Assembly (NCBI GenBank): GCA_024305405.1
Contig: JAKNDB010000088.1
Span: 1,630,001-1,694,000, forward strand
Length of the DNA stretch: 64,000 nt
Source of the DNA: Dirofilaria immitis
Lineage: Eukaryota; Nematoda; Chromadorea; Rhabditida; Onchocercidae
Direction: 5' to 3'
The number at the start of each line of letters is the position of its first letter. Positions within the stretch are counted from its first letter, which is position 1. A program made the position numbers and the translations under genes. This document shows positions 1 to 13,019 of the stretch, piece by piece. Under the pieces are notes generated by a model that was not told where the DNA came from, made no database searches, and saw nothing but the letters and a program-made list of their open reading frames with translations.

Positions 1-579
1 GTATAATAACATTAACAGAATGTTTAACGATTACATCGATGCATCAAAAGAATTTGCAATGATAATTAACTTGTATAAGCAATTTTGATAACATGAGCGT
101 TGATGAAGGCTTTGGTTTCTGATATTTTGGAAGACAATTTGCAATATACGTGTTTCCTTGCAAAATTTGTTATTAATGTAAATATCAAAATTTCGAAATC
201 CGAGAACTTCTAATAGAAAAAGAAAGAATTTTTCAGATACTCTTCCTTATTTGCAAAATTTGTTAAATAGTTTCAAAGAAATCAATTAGTTTTGTTCAAG
301 CATCAAATTCCGAAATTTTGGAATGATTCTGAATAAAAATACGTCATATTAAAAAACCTCTTCATAGTTCAGGAATTGATCAAAAAATTTGTTGTGAAAA
401 TACAACTCAATATGGTAATGGAAAAAGAGCATTGAATTTTTCCTCATAATTAATAATATTTTTAAATTATTTTATCAGTAATCGTAAATGAACAAATTAG
501 AGTTTTATATAATTATTTAACAGTTATTAAATTAGTCATTATTCATGTATACCAAAACTGCAAGCGTTATCTTTATTAC

Positions 580-732
580 CTTAGCAGTGATATATAATTT
601 GAGCAATTCAGAAACTGATTTTTTAGAATGAAATACTTTAATGATTGCAGCAAATGATTTACTCAGTAATTCTTCTGGCAAATATCGCTGTTTTGGTAAG
701 ACATTAAAAATGTTTTTGATAAGCAGAACCAT
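580..732 (-). CDS. Candidate exon of an unrecognised minus-strand gene
   Basis: The frame reads 51 codons from an ATG at 730-732 and ends at a plausible donor (AAG followed by GTAATA). Its composition is protein-like: a hydrophobic start, then LPKQRYLPEELLSKSF, then a helical Leu/Lys-rich tail. The same frame extends upstream over one TGA to another ATG at about 790, so the start is uncertain. A further open stretch on this strand at about 357-450 (RKNSMLFFHYHIELYF) could be the next exon, but the phase does not fit with the splice sites I can see. It stands head to head with the acyltransferase gene, 240 bp away, so the two may share a promoter region. I do not recognise the family. The rest would run past position 1. 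Bases 1-350 otherwise show nothing. Confidence 0.3.
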
Positions 733-955
733 TGATAAGATTCTTTCTTTGCTTTCTCAACGTTTTCGTGTCGTTTGTCCCATTTTTTCTATTATTATTA
801 TTTACTAATAACTTTAATTTTGAAACTAATCAAACATATTTATATATTCACGTATTCAAACCAATTTATTACTAAACATTTCTACGCCATAACAAAAATA
901 ATTTTGAATTAAAAAATGATATTAATTTAAAGAAAAAACTGTTGATCATTGATTA

Positions 956-961
956 TTTCAG
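956..961 (+). promoter_or_regulatory. Candidate spliced-leader (trans-splice) acceptor
   Basis: TTTCAG stands 8 nt before the ATG of the acyltransferase, after an AT-rich stretch with no upstream coding exon. A strong acceptor directly before a start codon is the usual sign of SL trans-splicing in nematodes. Confidence 0.45.
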
Positions 962-969
962 ATCCAAAA

Positions 970-3900
970 ATGAGATTATCGACGATATTGGTTCTATTGT
1001 CGGCAATCAGTTTCTCACTGGTGTTTTCAATTACCTCAGAAATCAAAAAAGCAAGATGGAAAGTATCGGTTTAATTCCGAATAATATTTCTAAGTTTCAG
1101 AAAAATAATCAACGAACAATAAATGTTAGTATTATTGCAATGTCAGCCAAAGCATAACATAAAATATATCTAAAAGTTCTCTAATTAAATAACTGATGAT
1201 GTATCTTAAAAATAAAACCTCTCATTGATTTTAAAGTTCCTTATAAGATATCTTGCAAATACATTTAGTCTCATTAAAGTGTGTTTCATAGTTTACGGCA
1301 TTATACTTCCTTCATTATAAAAGCAGAAATTTCCTCATTAAATCTTTCAGAATAAAGCATTTCTATTGCCGCGAAAAATATTACCGAATTTCGCAATGGA
1401 AACTCTAATTAAACTTATTTACACCGAAATGGATCAATTATTGCGTGGTGTCGATAAAATTGATATTATTGAAGGTTTTTGATTGATTTCTGCACCCGAT
1501 TTCAATTGCTATATAGCATGTGCATGCATAATATACGTTACGTTATATGCTTACGTTACATGTCACTTTCTATCCTTTTTTAAACTTCGAAAGATTGAAA
1601 GTCAAAATATAAACAGATATGAAATATTTTAGCATGGCTTTGAATATTTATTGGTCAATTTTTCAATAGAAAAGATGGATGCCTTCAGAAAGTAAAATAT
1701 TTCAGAATGCAAAAAGATATGAAACTGTCTCTACAAACCATCAATGACTTTGTAAAAAATGATCGCGAAATGTCGAACTGGCAAAAATCTTATTTACAAA
1801 ATGCGTTGCTTCCAAGTTGGCTTTAGCATTTGAATATTATAATTATTTATTGCAAAAGGATAAATATGTATTAATAGAACAGGAAAGTGGAGATAAAAGT
1901 TTCAAAATAGAGACATAAATTTTAGGAATTGATAACTTGCATAGTTGGATAATCTCAAAAAATTGAAAAAATATATTAAGCCAGTTTATCTTTTCTTTAT
2001 ACAATTATGCAGTTTTTTTTTCTGCTAATATTTCATTCAACTTAGATTTTCCTCACTGTGAATACTATTTTAATCACATTTATTCTGTCGAACGCCTTAT
2101 CACTAAATGCCTCTCCGTAAATACCCTATCAGAAAGTGTAATTCAACGTTACATCAGATAATTGCAGCACGAATTGAATACAGAGAGCGGAAACTGCAAA
2201 ACAATGAATTTACACCACTTCCTATAAAATAAAATTAACAAGATTATCTATCAATCAAAAATATTTAAAATGCTTCACTGCTTGCAGTGATTGATGCAAG
2301 TGCCAAAATACCACCTTCGGGAATTCTTCGAGGTCATGTTACTGTATTTGGGCAGTATAAGGAGTGCATGTTAGTCAAGCAGCAATTGCCAAATTCTACA
2401 CGTGTTATTACGGGTAGTTACGTAAGGTGAGTATATATCCTTTATTTTTCAGAATGTTATTCTATCACTTAGTAATAGATTCGCTTGTTGATGTAAAATC
2501 ATAGATATATTTAATTTTTTGTGAAACATTCTAAATCATTCGCACAAATAAAAATTGCACTTGTAATTACGTGTAAGTAAAATGCAATTTTAGTGCAGCT
2601 GTATTTTGCATTTTTACTTTGTTGTTCCTTTTTTCATTTAACTTTTAGCAATTGTAAATAACAACAGCTTTATGTCAGATAAAACATATTTTTCAGAATC
2701 TTTGTTGACAAGAAGTTAAGAAGTTACAACACAAAAGGTGCTTGCGAGTTAACTGAATACAGTATCGGTAATCCATCGTTTGACGTTTGCCTGCCCTCGT
2801 CATGCGACCAATACCAGACGTTGATAACTCTAAGCCGTTCACGTAATTTACTATGCTAGCAAAAAATTATTTTTTTTTTTGGAAATTTTCAAAATATTTT
2901 ATATTCCAATTTAGTTTTTTGCAAAATTTATTTGTTTCAGTAATTCAATCGGATGGTTCTACTCCCGTATGTACTGTGAAACAAGCATCTGTTCGATTCA
3001 GACCTATCGATTACAAAACATGGATTGTACTGTATGCTTTTAAAATACCCGTAATTAACAAAATAACCGTAATTACCGAACGCCAGAAGTAATAGAAAGT
3101 TCAACATAAGTGGATAATATAGATAGCGCAAACCTTAAGAACATCATGAAACTAATCAAGACCATGAGATCTGAATCAATGATAATTTGATCAATGGTTT
3201 CTTCAAATGTGTTCGATGATTAGCAAATGCGCATTATCATTTAAAAGTTGTGCGAAACTAAAATAACCAGATTGTTCTTTAAGTCCAAAGACTTCATTTT
3301 TATTGTTTTGATTATGATTATGAATGACGACTGATTCACAATTATTAAATTTTCGTTTTAATATTATTTAAGCTCAATAATAGCATTGATTGGAGCAGTG
3401 GCTATGGTAGCAACTGCATGGGATTTGTTTAAAATCTATTTTGATTCTCACTATTACAAATTGTCTTCATATGAATCAGGTAATTCCTTTTACGTTATGC
3501 GTGAATCAAGCGCTAATTGTTTATTTAGCAATTTTGCATTATGCAATCAATCAACAAGAATTGTCATCAATGAAGCAAGACAAAAGGATGTATATTTTGA
3601 AAATTCATAAAGCTTTGCAAGTCAATGTTTAGATCATAAATTAATTCACAATTCGGTTGCAGCGCAATGGTTCCGTTGCTTAGTGGCATTTTCGATGATC
3701 CGAAATACTAAAGATGTATTCAATATCGAGAATGCCAATAAATCGGGCCAAATAGGACCAATTCATTTTATGCGTTTTATAAGTATGATATGGGTGATCT
3801 TTGGACATGCAACAGCTAGTTATATGATATTTAGTTGTAAGTACAGTTTGATTTCGGTGATATATATATTGAATATTCTAAAATAATCTTTCACTTTCAT

Positions 3901-6095
3901 ATTGAACTTAAATGCCGATTTTCAGCAAATATCTTAGATTGTAAGGAAACATTTAAAAATTTGTGGACGCAATTTTTGACCAATGCATTCTTTTCTGTCG
4001 ATACATTTTTCTTCATATCCGGTTTATTAGTATCGTATATTTGGTTCAAGGAATATAGAAAAGATAAAAGGAAAACAATGTCTCCTACTGCTTGGGTCAT
4101 ATTTTACATCCATCGAATAATTCGGTAATTATTCTTATACTTTTCTTATCCTAATAGTTTTGTTTTTGTTTATTTCGTAAGACAATTCTTCTCAATAAAA
4201 GAACGTTTATATGTTTGATAGTTTACACATTTTCCCACATTTTTTTCATAATTTCAAATTATTCTGAAATTGTTTCAACGTTATTCAAATATATCGCTGA
4301 AAAAGTTTGCTTAAGTTTTTTCAAATTTTCTGTTTAAAATTTAATCCATCCGGAATTGAAATTTTATGAATCTCAGGAAGACAGCAATAATTAAAAGCGA
4401 ATTATTACCTTTTCAAGAATTTTCATAGCTACTAAATAAATGCTCAAAGATTTTTTTGTCGTAAATTGTTAGCTATTAATATTTTGCAGGCTTTCGCCAC
4501 CTTATTATTTTGTGATAGCATTTTATTCATTTGTATTCAAATCATTCTTAATTAACATGCCGCTTATTTTGATAACAGTTGATGATTATTGCGAGAAAAG
4601 TTGGTGGACTAATTTTTATATCTCAACAATTTTATTCATTATAACGATCAAGTGAGTCCATTTATCACGTATCTAACTATTTATCGGTTCTATTTGATCA
4701 AATGCATTTGTAACAGACGATTTCATAGATCAAATAATTATTAATATGAAATATGGATAAAGTAAGCAAACTATATCACTGAATATACTCAACTTAGAAT
4801 GATAACTTGATAAGTAAAGAAATATATTTATTGATCTTTTCAGTGCTATTTGGTGTCGTGGTATCTAGCAACTGATTTTCAACTTCATATTTTTTCACCA
4901 ACATTACTGATACCGCTAGCCTTAAAACCTGTGCTGGGATACATTGTTGCTGGCCTATTGATATTGCTTTCCACTATTGCGAATCTGGTGACAATGTATA
5001 TGGGATACTTTCCACCAACAGACTTCTTCATAGGTGCTATGGATCCAAGAATGGGTTCATATGAGTTCGTTTTTACATCATCCGAAGCAATAAAATAAAA
5101 AATTTTCGGAATTCTTTAATCGAAAATTTTCAGTTTACTTTGATTAAATGCAAAAACTAACTCAGATATTAAATATTTCTTTTCAGAAGTCTGTCAACGG
5201 CCAAATAATGCGTTATATCGGAAATATTAAAACTGAAAATGATAGTGAATTGCAAATAGAAAAAATAAATTCTTAAGCAATTCCGAAAAATTATGTCGAA
5301 ATTTTTGTAGCATAATGCTGATAACAATATCTCTCATTTCATTATTTCCTATTATTTCAGATATTATTCGCTTTTGATCTATCAAGCACCGTGGATCCGA
5401 TGCCAAGTTTACATTATAGGCATTCTCGTTGGCTACTTATTTCAAACAAAAAAACTCTTCATATACCAAAAGTCGTTCTATATTAACTTTAATCTTTTTT
5501 TTCAATCTTTGATTATAATGTTGCAAAATGGAATAAACGATAAATTTATCAGAAAATTAAGTTAATACTATAAAAATTCAGATGAAAAATTTAAATCACT
5601 CGAGTCTAATCAGTATCCACTCCTACTTTCCAACGTTTTAGTTATTACCAATAGCATCTAATAATTGTTTTATCAGTGCTTTCCTCCAGATTTGCTTTCA
5701 AGTATTTCTCGGAAAAATTTATTAAATCTTATTACCAAATTCAAATAGCATAATATGATGATATTTTAACCGAATAATAATTATTGTTTCATTGAATTTC
5801 CGTTGCTAAAAAATCATTTCAGCTAATGAATATTATTTGTTGGATTATTTCGGTGATACTTGGTCTATTACTGATAATGTCATTAAGAGATTGGATAGGC
5901 TATGACATTGTGATGGATTTATCTATGCGAGCTTTCTATTCTGCATTTAGTAAACTTGCATGGAGTTTAATGCTTGCTTATATTACAATCGCTTGCTTTT
6001 ACGGTTACGGAGGTAAGTGTATGATATAGCGTATGATACATTGACCGCTAAGAGTTATTAAAAATTATTATATCGAAGTAAATAACAATTACATA

Positions 6096-6136
<41 letters not shown>

Positions 6137-6940
6137 TATTTTGTTGGTAGCATACTAGCTAAAATGCTTATTAAGTCTGCTTAATTGATTATGATAAAAA
6201 GAAATATCAAATACAATTAAGCTATCAAAGCTATCATTTTATCTTCATTGTCATCTATATGGTTAGGTGATAACTTTCGTAACATATTTTTACACCCAAA
6301 GTCCCCTTGAGCGGGGTTACAGTCCATAGAAGATACCAGACCTGTACGGATGAATTTCTCATATATTATTCGTTTCTTTGTTTTGAATCAAAATAACAAA
6401 CAGTAATACTAATTGCATTGTCCTCTTCATATAGAATATATGAAATTATGATTTGGCTGAAGTTTAATTCCAGGACCAATAAACGATTTCATGTCACTGT
6501 CAATATGGAAACCATTAGGTCGACTTACTTATTGTACATACCTAATCCATTTAATTGTAATGTTATACATCCTATGCATAGGTGTTAATGCATTTAGTTT
6601 CTCGAGTATTACTCATACGGTAACTATTTCGTAACTTTTAAAGATTCATTAACTTTAACGAGAATTATCAACAACATAAAGAAAGATTGTTACTGAATCT
6701 TTTTATCTCCCATTTTATGCTTTGTATTGAAAATTTTCCTTTCAGTTTTTCGTCTTCACATTGCCATGTTGCATTCTCTCATGGTTTTTTGCTTATTGGT
6801 TAAGTATATTGTTTGAATTACCAGCAAGCAAGTTAGAGATGATATTATTGGATAAATTTATTGATACGTCACCTCAGAACTCAATACCATTAGAGATACA
6901 TGCAGTGGAACAAAATTATCCGGAAAAGTTCGGAGAATAA
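970..6940 (+). CDS. NRF-6-type (nose resistant to fluoxetine) acyltransferase-3 membrane protein
   Basis: A multi-exon gene with an N-terminal signal peptide (MRLSTILVLLSAISFSLVFS), an extracellular NRF domain, and a many-pass acyltransferase-3 domain. Visible exons: 970-1062, 1351-1474, about 1706-1815, 2288-2426, 2697-2842, 2941-3031, 3373-3479, 3529-~3625, 3663-3836, 3926-4124, 4490-4651, 4844-~5095, 5361-~5470, 5823-6012, 6474-6619, 6746-6940. Diagnostic stretches are IDASAKIPPSGIL, CLPSSC, a first TM helix IIALIGAVAMVATAWDLF, WVIFGH, FSVDTFFFISGLLVSY, RLSPPYYF, WYLATDFQ, APWIRCQVYIIGI, PLGRLTYCTYLIH, and a final LFELPASKLE before the stop. In worms the family acts in uptake or transport of lipids and drugs (NRF-6, NDG-4). 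Phases agree at most junctions. They do not close at about 1475/1706, 3625/3663, 4651/4844 and 5095/5361, so either exon edges or single bases there are wrong. The 3' part is clean, which argues for a working gene. Confidence 0.85.
6099..6134. repeat. (GT)n microsatellite
   Basis: Eighteen uninterrupted GT units in intron 14 of the acyltransferase gene. Confidence 0.95.
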
Positions 6941-7074
6941 TAAAAATGAAATATTATTAGATTCGCTGACTTCTTCAAATTATTATCTAAAGAAAAAAAA
7001 AGATTTGATATTTAGTTAATATTGTATAATTTTCAATCGCAAAATTATACCAAAAACTCAATTTATAACTAATT

Positions 7075-7197
7075 TTACAGATAATTTCATCGATCAGAAA
7101 TTAAAGAAAAGTAATGGATCAAATTAATCAAATGACAATAATCAAATACTGTCAATAATATATTATTTGGTAAATCATTTATTGTAATAAATGTTTC
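7075..7197 (-). pseudogene. F-box domain fragment (decayed copy of exon 2 of the 13.8-17.2 kb gene)
   Basis: On the minus strand this reads NDLPNNILLTVFDYCHLINL, clearly related to NDLPNDILLIIFGYCHPIDL of the intact gene. After IHYFSLISDR comes an in-frame stop where the intact gene has HRW. The similarity ends near 7075, just beyond the 3' end of the acyltransferase gene, so this is a duplication breakpoint. The other F-box exons are not seen here. Confidence 0.75.
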
Positions 7198-8436
7198 CTT
7201 AATAAATTATGACTGATATAATTTTCGTTTGCAATGATCAGTTACTATTAAATTATGCTTTCAAACATTTATGATCGAAAATAAACAAACGATTGATAAG
7301 CTTTCATTGATTATAATGGGAAAATGAAATGAACCTTTGGTGAACGAACATTGAAAGTAACAAATTTGACAATTTTTTGTCTAACTACGGTGATTCATAT
7401 ACAGTCAAACTTGCAGTATTAAATAGTTTCAACATTGGAATGAAAATTGATAAAAGGAGCGAAATGACAGAAAGACAGAAACAAAACGAACTTATCGAAA
7501 AAGTTGGAATGTTAAGCTAAAAAGAAAAAATAAATAAAACAAGCAAAATAGCACACAAGAAAGCGAAAAATTTTTCGCAAAAATCTAATCTTTTCTGAAG
7601 GATTTGACATAGTAGATATGATTGTCATCTGAAAAGATTGATAGTTCATTTAAATTCATTCTAAGATTAAATGATAATTTTTGGCTGGTGCATTTTTAGC
7701 TAGTGTATTTTTTTTTTTTAATTTGATTATAGATACGGATTAATGCCCGCATGATACAATTCCAAATAAACATTTTGAATAAGTGATGATTTAAGCGTTG
7801 TTTTAATTGCAAGTACAAGTCTTCATTCCAATTCGATATTGGATATTGATATTTAGAAATTTGGATAATACAAACTTAACAATCAGACTAATCAATCATT
7901 TGCGATAGAATAAACAAACTAGACAGGTAGTAGTAACTAGTCAACAATCCTCTCGAAAGTCATTTCAGTAATGGTGTTGCATATTAATATTATTTATAAA
8001 TTTTAATAATAATATTCATTGAGAAGTATTTGGCAGAATCAATTTACTGGAATAGAAATTATTTTTGTATTGGAAATTCTAGCATTTCTTTGATAAAAGA
8101 AATAAACATTTTTCATATTAGCAAATTTTTTTTATGAACATTTATAATTACTATGATAAGAGGAAAATGAATCTTTCCTTCTTATATAATTATGGAATTA
8201 TAGCACTTATTCAACACGATATAACTTCTCATGCTAAAAGCTTTGGATGACGTTAGTCACGGTATTGATTATTATAAGAGATAACAATACAAAATATAAA
8301 AACTTCTCCTAAGATTAAGAAATACATAAAAGAAAAATTACAATGCTTATAATTTAGCAGATGGATTTTTTTCCTTATTTCTATTCAACTAATTTAAGAT
8401 TTTCATAACAATTTAAATTTAGAGCCTGGAAAAGAT

Positions 8437-8619
8437 ATGATACAGAAGAATCTTGATAAGAAAGGTTTTATTTTACAAAGAATCATTTCTTTACCTAAAT
8501 CAGATGAAATAGAATCAGATAATATCATGATTAAAAATGATCAATTGATTGTAGTAGAGATGGATTTGGTATATATAGCTCATTGGTCCTATTTCATCAT
8601 ATACGTTATATGTAGATGA
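8437..8619 (+). other. Short open frame of unknown nature, with a broken copy at about 18.31-18.44 kb
   Basis: Sixty codons from an ATG, with a hydrophilic acidic first half (SLPKSDEIESDNIMIKND) and no recognised domain. The duplicated block at 18.3 kb holds the same stretch with indels and a stop. It could be an exon of a lost gene or plain non-coding sequence. A donor-like GTATAT follows VVEMDLV. Confidence 0.15.
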
Positions 8620-9808
8620 AAGACTATAGAGAAAGGAACACAAAGAGAGAGAGAGAGAGAGAGACAGAGAGGGAAAGAGAGTTGAATGATTTTTAATGCT
8701 GATTAATTACATAATCACTGATTAAAATATCAGTTTACCGTGAAAAAAAAAAAGCTCCTGTTGTATTCGTAATCTTTTTATCTCTATTTTGAGCAATAAT
8801 TTACAGTATTATCAAAACAAAGAATAAGAGATGGACAATATTTACAATTATATTTCAAATACACATAAGCATTAATCTTTGCAATATTCCAAACAATTAA
8901 CATGATTTTCAACATCTTGCATAATGTACGTAAACTTTATGCGTAAAATGTCTGATTCATTTGTCTGAAAAATATTACGAAATTTTCTATTAAATAAAAT
9001 TCTTTGATTATTTTATATTTATAACATATTTTATAATATTTTGATTTCTCCAATAAATCAAATGTAATGAAAAGTATAGCAAAAGCATTGTTGCCAAATA
9101 AATCGATAAAAATTTTTAATTTTTAATTCTATTCAATTAATTATTTTTGCCAAATCTGAATAACTTCCATTTTTTTTTTTTTTGTTAATGGATGGATTAT
9201 TGGTTTGAAAAAATTTTGTAGTTTCGGCGAATTTTTTAATTAGCAAAAAAATTAAAAATTTTTTTACCGTTGCATAATTAAATGCCAAATAATAATTATT
9301 AAATGATAAAGCATCAAGAAATCAATGATTAGTTCGTTTGAATGACTTAAAAACATTAAATGAAATATTTCGGTTATTTAAGCAAAAATTAAAATGAATT
9401 TCTTTCATCGAAAATTTTTTGCTAAAATTGCTTTTGCTATAAATATCAGATAAATCGTTATCACCATTATTCATACCTTATGTAAACGTAAACATATCAA
9501 GTGATTCGGTTGCTTTCTAAATGGCAGACAAAAAAGGTCATTAATAACTTAATTTGAATCAATTTTTCATTATGTGACTTAATATAGTATATTGTTTTGC
9601 TAAAGTAAAGTCATATCTAAGAAGGATAAGATTTCCGGACTATTAATTTTAATTAAAATTGATTGAAATACTCTTTTAATTGAGCATAATTTCTTTTATT
9701 TTTTAAATTAAATAAGAGACAATTTTACTATCATCTATTTTTATTGTTATTTAATCAGTTTTTTTCTTTTTTTTTTTAACGAAAGTTTAATTTTAAACAC
9801 AATTTTAG

Positions 9809-12247
9809 CGAACCTAAAAAAGATGATCAAAAGCAGGAACAATTAAATGTAGATGGAAAGATAGCACAAATACCAATAGAAATAATTTCGCCATTAGCGG
9901 AATCAGAAGGACGAGGTGCATTCCGTAAATTATTTATGAAATTGGGAGAAAAAGTTGGTACCATCAAGATATCTGAGCTTAGTTCGGAATATTTGAATCG
10001 GGTAAAAGATGCAGATGCATATAAGGTAGTTGATTTTCTTACCTGTAAAATATATAATAATGCATTCATCAATCAATCAATATAATCTTATTTCATTCGA
10101 ATTACATCAATTTATAGAGCGAATAAAATTTTTTTGAATTCTCTATTTTTATAAAGAATTTTGAAATTATTTTTTATGTTATTTTATTAATTTAATTTAA
10201 ATAATTTTGAATGTTATCCATCTAAGAATTCATTTCTATCTTAATTTTTTGCTAGCTATTTATGATCATTTGTCCAATTTTGTATTAAATTTGTTTAGTT
10301 TCGATTAAATTTCTTACAAAAATTTAGGAAATATTATGCAAATTATCGGAAAGCATAATGCATGTAATGCAACAAAATCCAAAATTAGTACCTGAAGCGG
10401 AATCAAAATGGAATTTGAATGTCCATTAAATCAAGATCCTATGGAATTATTAGGCATATCTTTGCAAGCAATGAAAGAAAATTTTTCAACTCATATTCTA
10501 GCACTTGAAGTATGATCGAAAATGATTAATGAAATTTTAAATTATTATTATTGATTATATATCAAAAATTACGAACTTAATTTACCAATGAAATTTATTG
10601 ATTCTGCATATGAAATGAAAAGCTTTTTCTTAGATTTAATATCCCAAAAGGATTGAAAAATATTTCTCCACATGGTTTTATTAAAATGTTTCTACAGTGA
10701 AAAATTTATCCTCCAAAAAAAAAATTAAGTTTAAATATACTAAATTAAATTCAAATGTATTTAATAAAATTCAATTTTAATCTTAATTATCATCCATAAA
10801 TAGTTATTTCAATGAGAAAAATATTTCAAATTCAAAAAGACACACTTCGAAAAAAAACATTTCTATGCAACTCATTATTCTTTTTCTTAATGTACAAAAT
10901 TTTTATTTTAAAATTTAATGAATAACATCGACATAAATCAAATTACAATCCTAGGCTTGTATTAACGCTTGTGCAAAATTGGCCATACTACGTCGATCTT
11001 ATCATAAAAGAGGACGTCGAGCTATTCATTACATTCGAACATTTATCAATGTCGATTATGTCTGTAAGATATGCATTTGTATTAAAATTTAATATTTGCG
11101 TATTCATTATATTGATTTACTAAATTATCATATAGTAACTATCAAGGAAAGAAGAAATCGATGAAGTGCGAAATGGAAGATTTAATTTATCAATTAGCGA
11201 ATTATTAATTAATCTCCCTCTATCGCTGCATCATTAATTGTTAATTATTAAAATAGTTTTACTAAATATAAACATAGCAACACGCTATCATTTGTATCAA
11301 ATTAATATTGAAAAAAATAAAAAAAAACAGAATTAGTGGTAAAATAAAACTATTAACTTTGTTATAAATAAAATTTATTTTTAACCAAGTGTTAACTAAT
11401 CCAAAGATTAAACTCTTAGATACTTGATGCAAGAATACAATAAATTTATAAAAACAAGAAAATTTTTGAATAAAAATAAATGAAACTAATCAAGCAGAAA
11501 AAAGAAATTTAGTTAAGGGAAAGGAAACTTTATAAATAATAGTAATTATTTAATGAATAATTTGAGTAGGATAAAATTTTACAAATAATTGATAGCTACT
11601 ATTATATTGTGAATATTTCAACAAGGCAATAGATTGTAGTGATCGAACAAAGAAATGATTTCTATCGAAATAATATAGAACAATAATTTTAGTATTGAAT
11701 AATCAACGTCAAGAGTTAATTAAACGAAGAGAAGAAATGGATTTTGCAAGGCATGAATATACGAATAATCCAAGTGATCAAAAAAAGAAAATTGTGATAA
11801 GGCAACTGCAAGATTTAATGAACAATCAAAAGAAGTAAAAATAGAAAAAGGCTTAAATATTTTATCATTCATACTAAATAAGTGAAAGTATTTTATTATT
11901 CAAATTCAACTTTATTAAAGTCAAACAATAGCAAGATAATAATATGATCAAAATATTCATTATTAATTTTTATTGATAATTTAGATTAAATACTATTATG
12001 TAATAATTCTTTCTTATGTGTGCAAGTTTTATTTAGTAATCTTAACACTATTCAATATAGCATCATCTAAGTTTTACAGTGATTCCAAAGTAACTTTGAA
12101 TTGTTGCAGGTTCTTAAAACTCTAGACACTATTCAATCTAAAAAGGAAAAGCATCATTTGGAGCTTATAAAAGTGTTGGATGAAATGCGCAAATATCACA
12201 ACAGTGCTGCTGAAGAATGTTTTCATGCATGTAAAGCAAAATGGTAA
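9809..12247 (+). CDS. BAR-domain protein (endophilin-like), five visible exons, start not found
   Basis: Exons at 9809-10025, 10328-10509, 10955-11063, about 11138-11230, about 11705-11880 and a last one from about 12112 to the stop at 12247. The order of motifs follows an endophilin-type BAR domain: FRKLFMKLGEKVGTIKISEL, a Tyr-Leu-x-Arg helix, QQNPKLVPEAESK, ILALE, RRAIHYIRTFINVDY, an Arg/Glu-rich stretch with EVRNGRFNLS, RQELIKRREEMDFARHEY, then FNEQSKEV and a C-terminal helix HHLELIKVLDEMRKYHN. BAR dimers bend membranes in endocytosis and organelle dynamics. Two frame breaks lie in A-runs at 10405-10408 and 11780-11786, and one added A repairs each (EAESKMEFECPL; DQKKENCDKATARF). The junction at 11063/11138 is ambiguous. 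No ATG exon or SH3 domain is seen. Either a working gene with assembly errors or an ageing paralog. Confidence 0.6.
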
Positions 12248-12389
12248 TTTGATATATATATTAATTAAAAACTAAAATGGATATTATCAGTTATCGCTTA
12301 ATAAAATTATGAACTATTCTGTATTCCGGTAGTATTTGAAAAAAAACAATTTTATCAACAATAAATTATTAATTTTGAAAGAAGTTAAT

Positions 12390-12620
12390 ATGGAGTAGAG
12401 AAATGTTGAAAAGAGGACAAATATTGTTGAAGAAGTTATTGAATATGTTGCAGTTTGTATATTATTACAGTTGTTGAAGTTGATATAGAAAATGCTGCAT
12501 AGAAAACTGAATTGTTAAAAAAAAAAAATGCTATCGTTGGGAAAATTGTTGACGATGATATTATTACAGCTGTTAAAAAATTTGTTGCCGAAGTTATTAC
12601 TATTGAAAAAATTGATCAAA
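12390..12620. repeat. Degenerate copy of the Val/Glu-type repeat found at 20.6-22.7 kb
   Basis: Short GTTGAAG-, GATATAGAAAATG- and ATTATTACAGCTGTT-like units repeat here as they do in the long array at 20.6-22.7 kb, but stops break every frame. It follows the BAR gene directly. From 12620 to about 13010 I see nothing further. Confidence 0.4.
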
Positions 12621-13019
12621 ACCAAGACTGATGATATCAATAACTATGGCTGAACTAGCATACATCAGATCACATTTTATTCATTAATATTGTGTTATTT
12701 TTTGAAAAAATTTAACATACCCCTGTTCAGGTGGCAATTAGTTAAACTGCTGCTGAAAAGACGTATACAATGGAAAACTAAATTCATCTCAATTTCTCGT
12801 TATGATTTGAAATCTTAATAATCCACGAGATTATGGGAAACGTTAAAAATCTCTTCCTAATTCTGCAACAATGATGAAGTAGTGATCTGCAAATATCTAT
12901 ATTTTTTTAGGAAAAGATGAATGATCTCAAGCACTACATAGATTTCCCTATCTCAAATCGATCTTAGAATCATTGCTAAATTTTATATTCTTTATCGTAA
13001 AATTTTAACGATGATTAAG

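Larger units (their letters stand above)
7075..9610. repeat. Duplicated block, copy A (matches 16.94-19.21 kb)
   Basis: By eye, long stretches here match 16.94-19.21 kb in the same order and orientation, for example around 7100-7260 with 16940-17100, 7300-7500 with 17740-18010, and 8200-8560 with 18100-18420. The block starts inside F-box exon 2 and then runs through non-coding flank. The part near 8040-8280 also matches 33.34-33.58 kb. It contains a (GA)n tract at about 8645-8663 and poly-A/T tracts. No intact gene was found here; a 60-codon open frame at 8437-8619 is listed separately. Confidence 0.75.
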
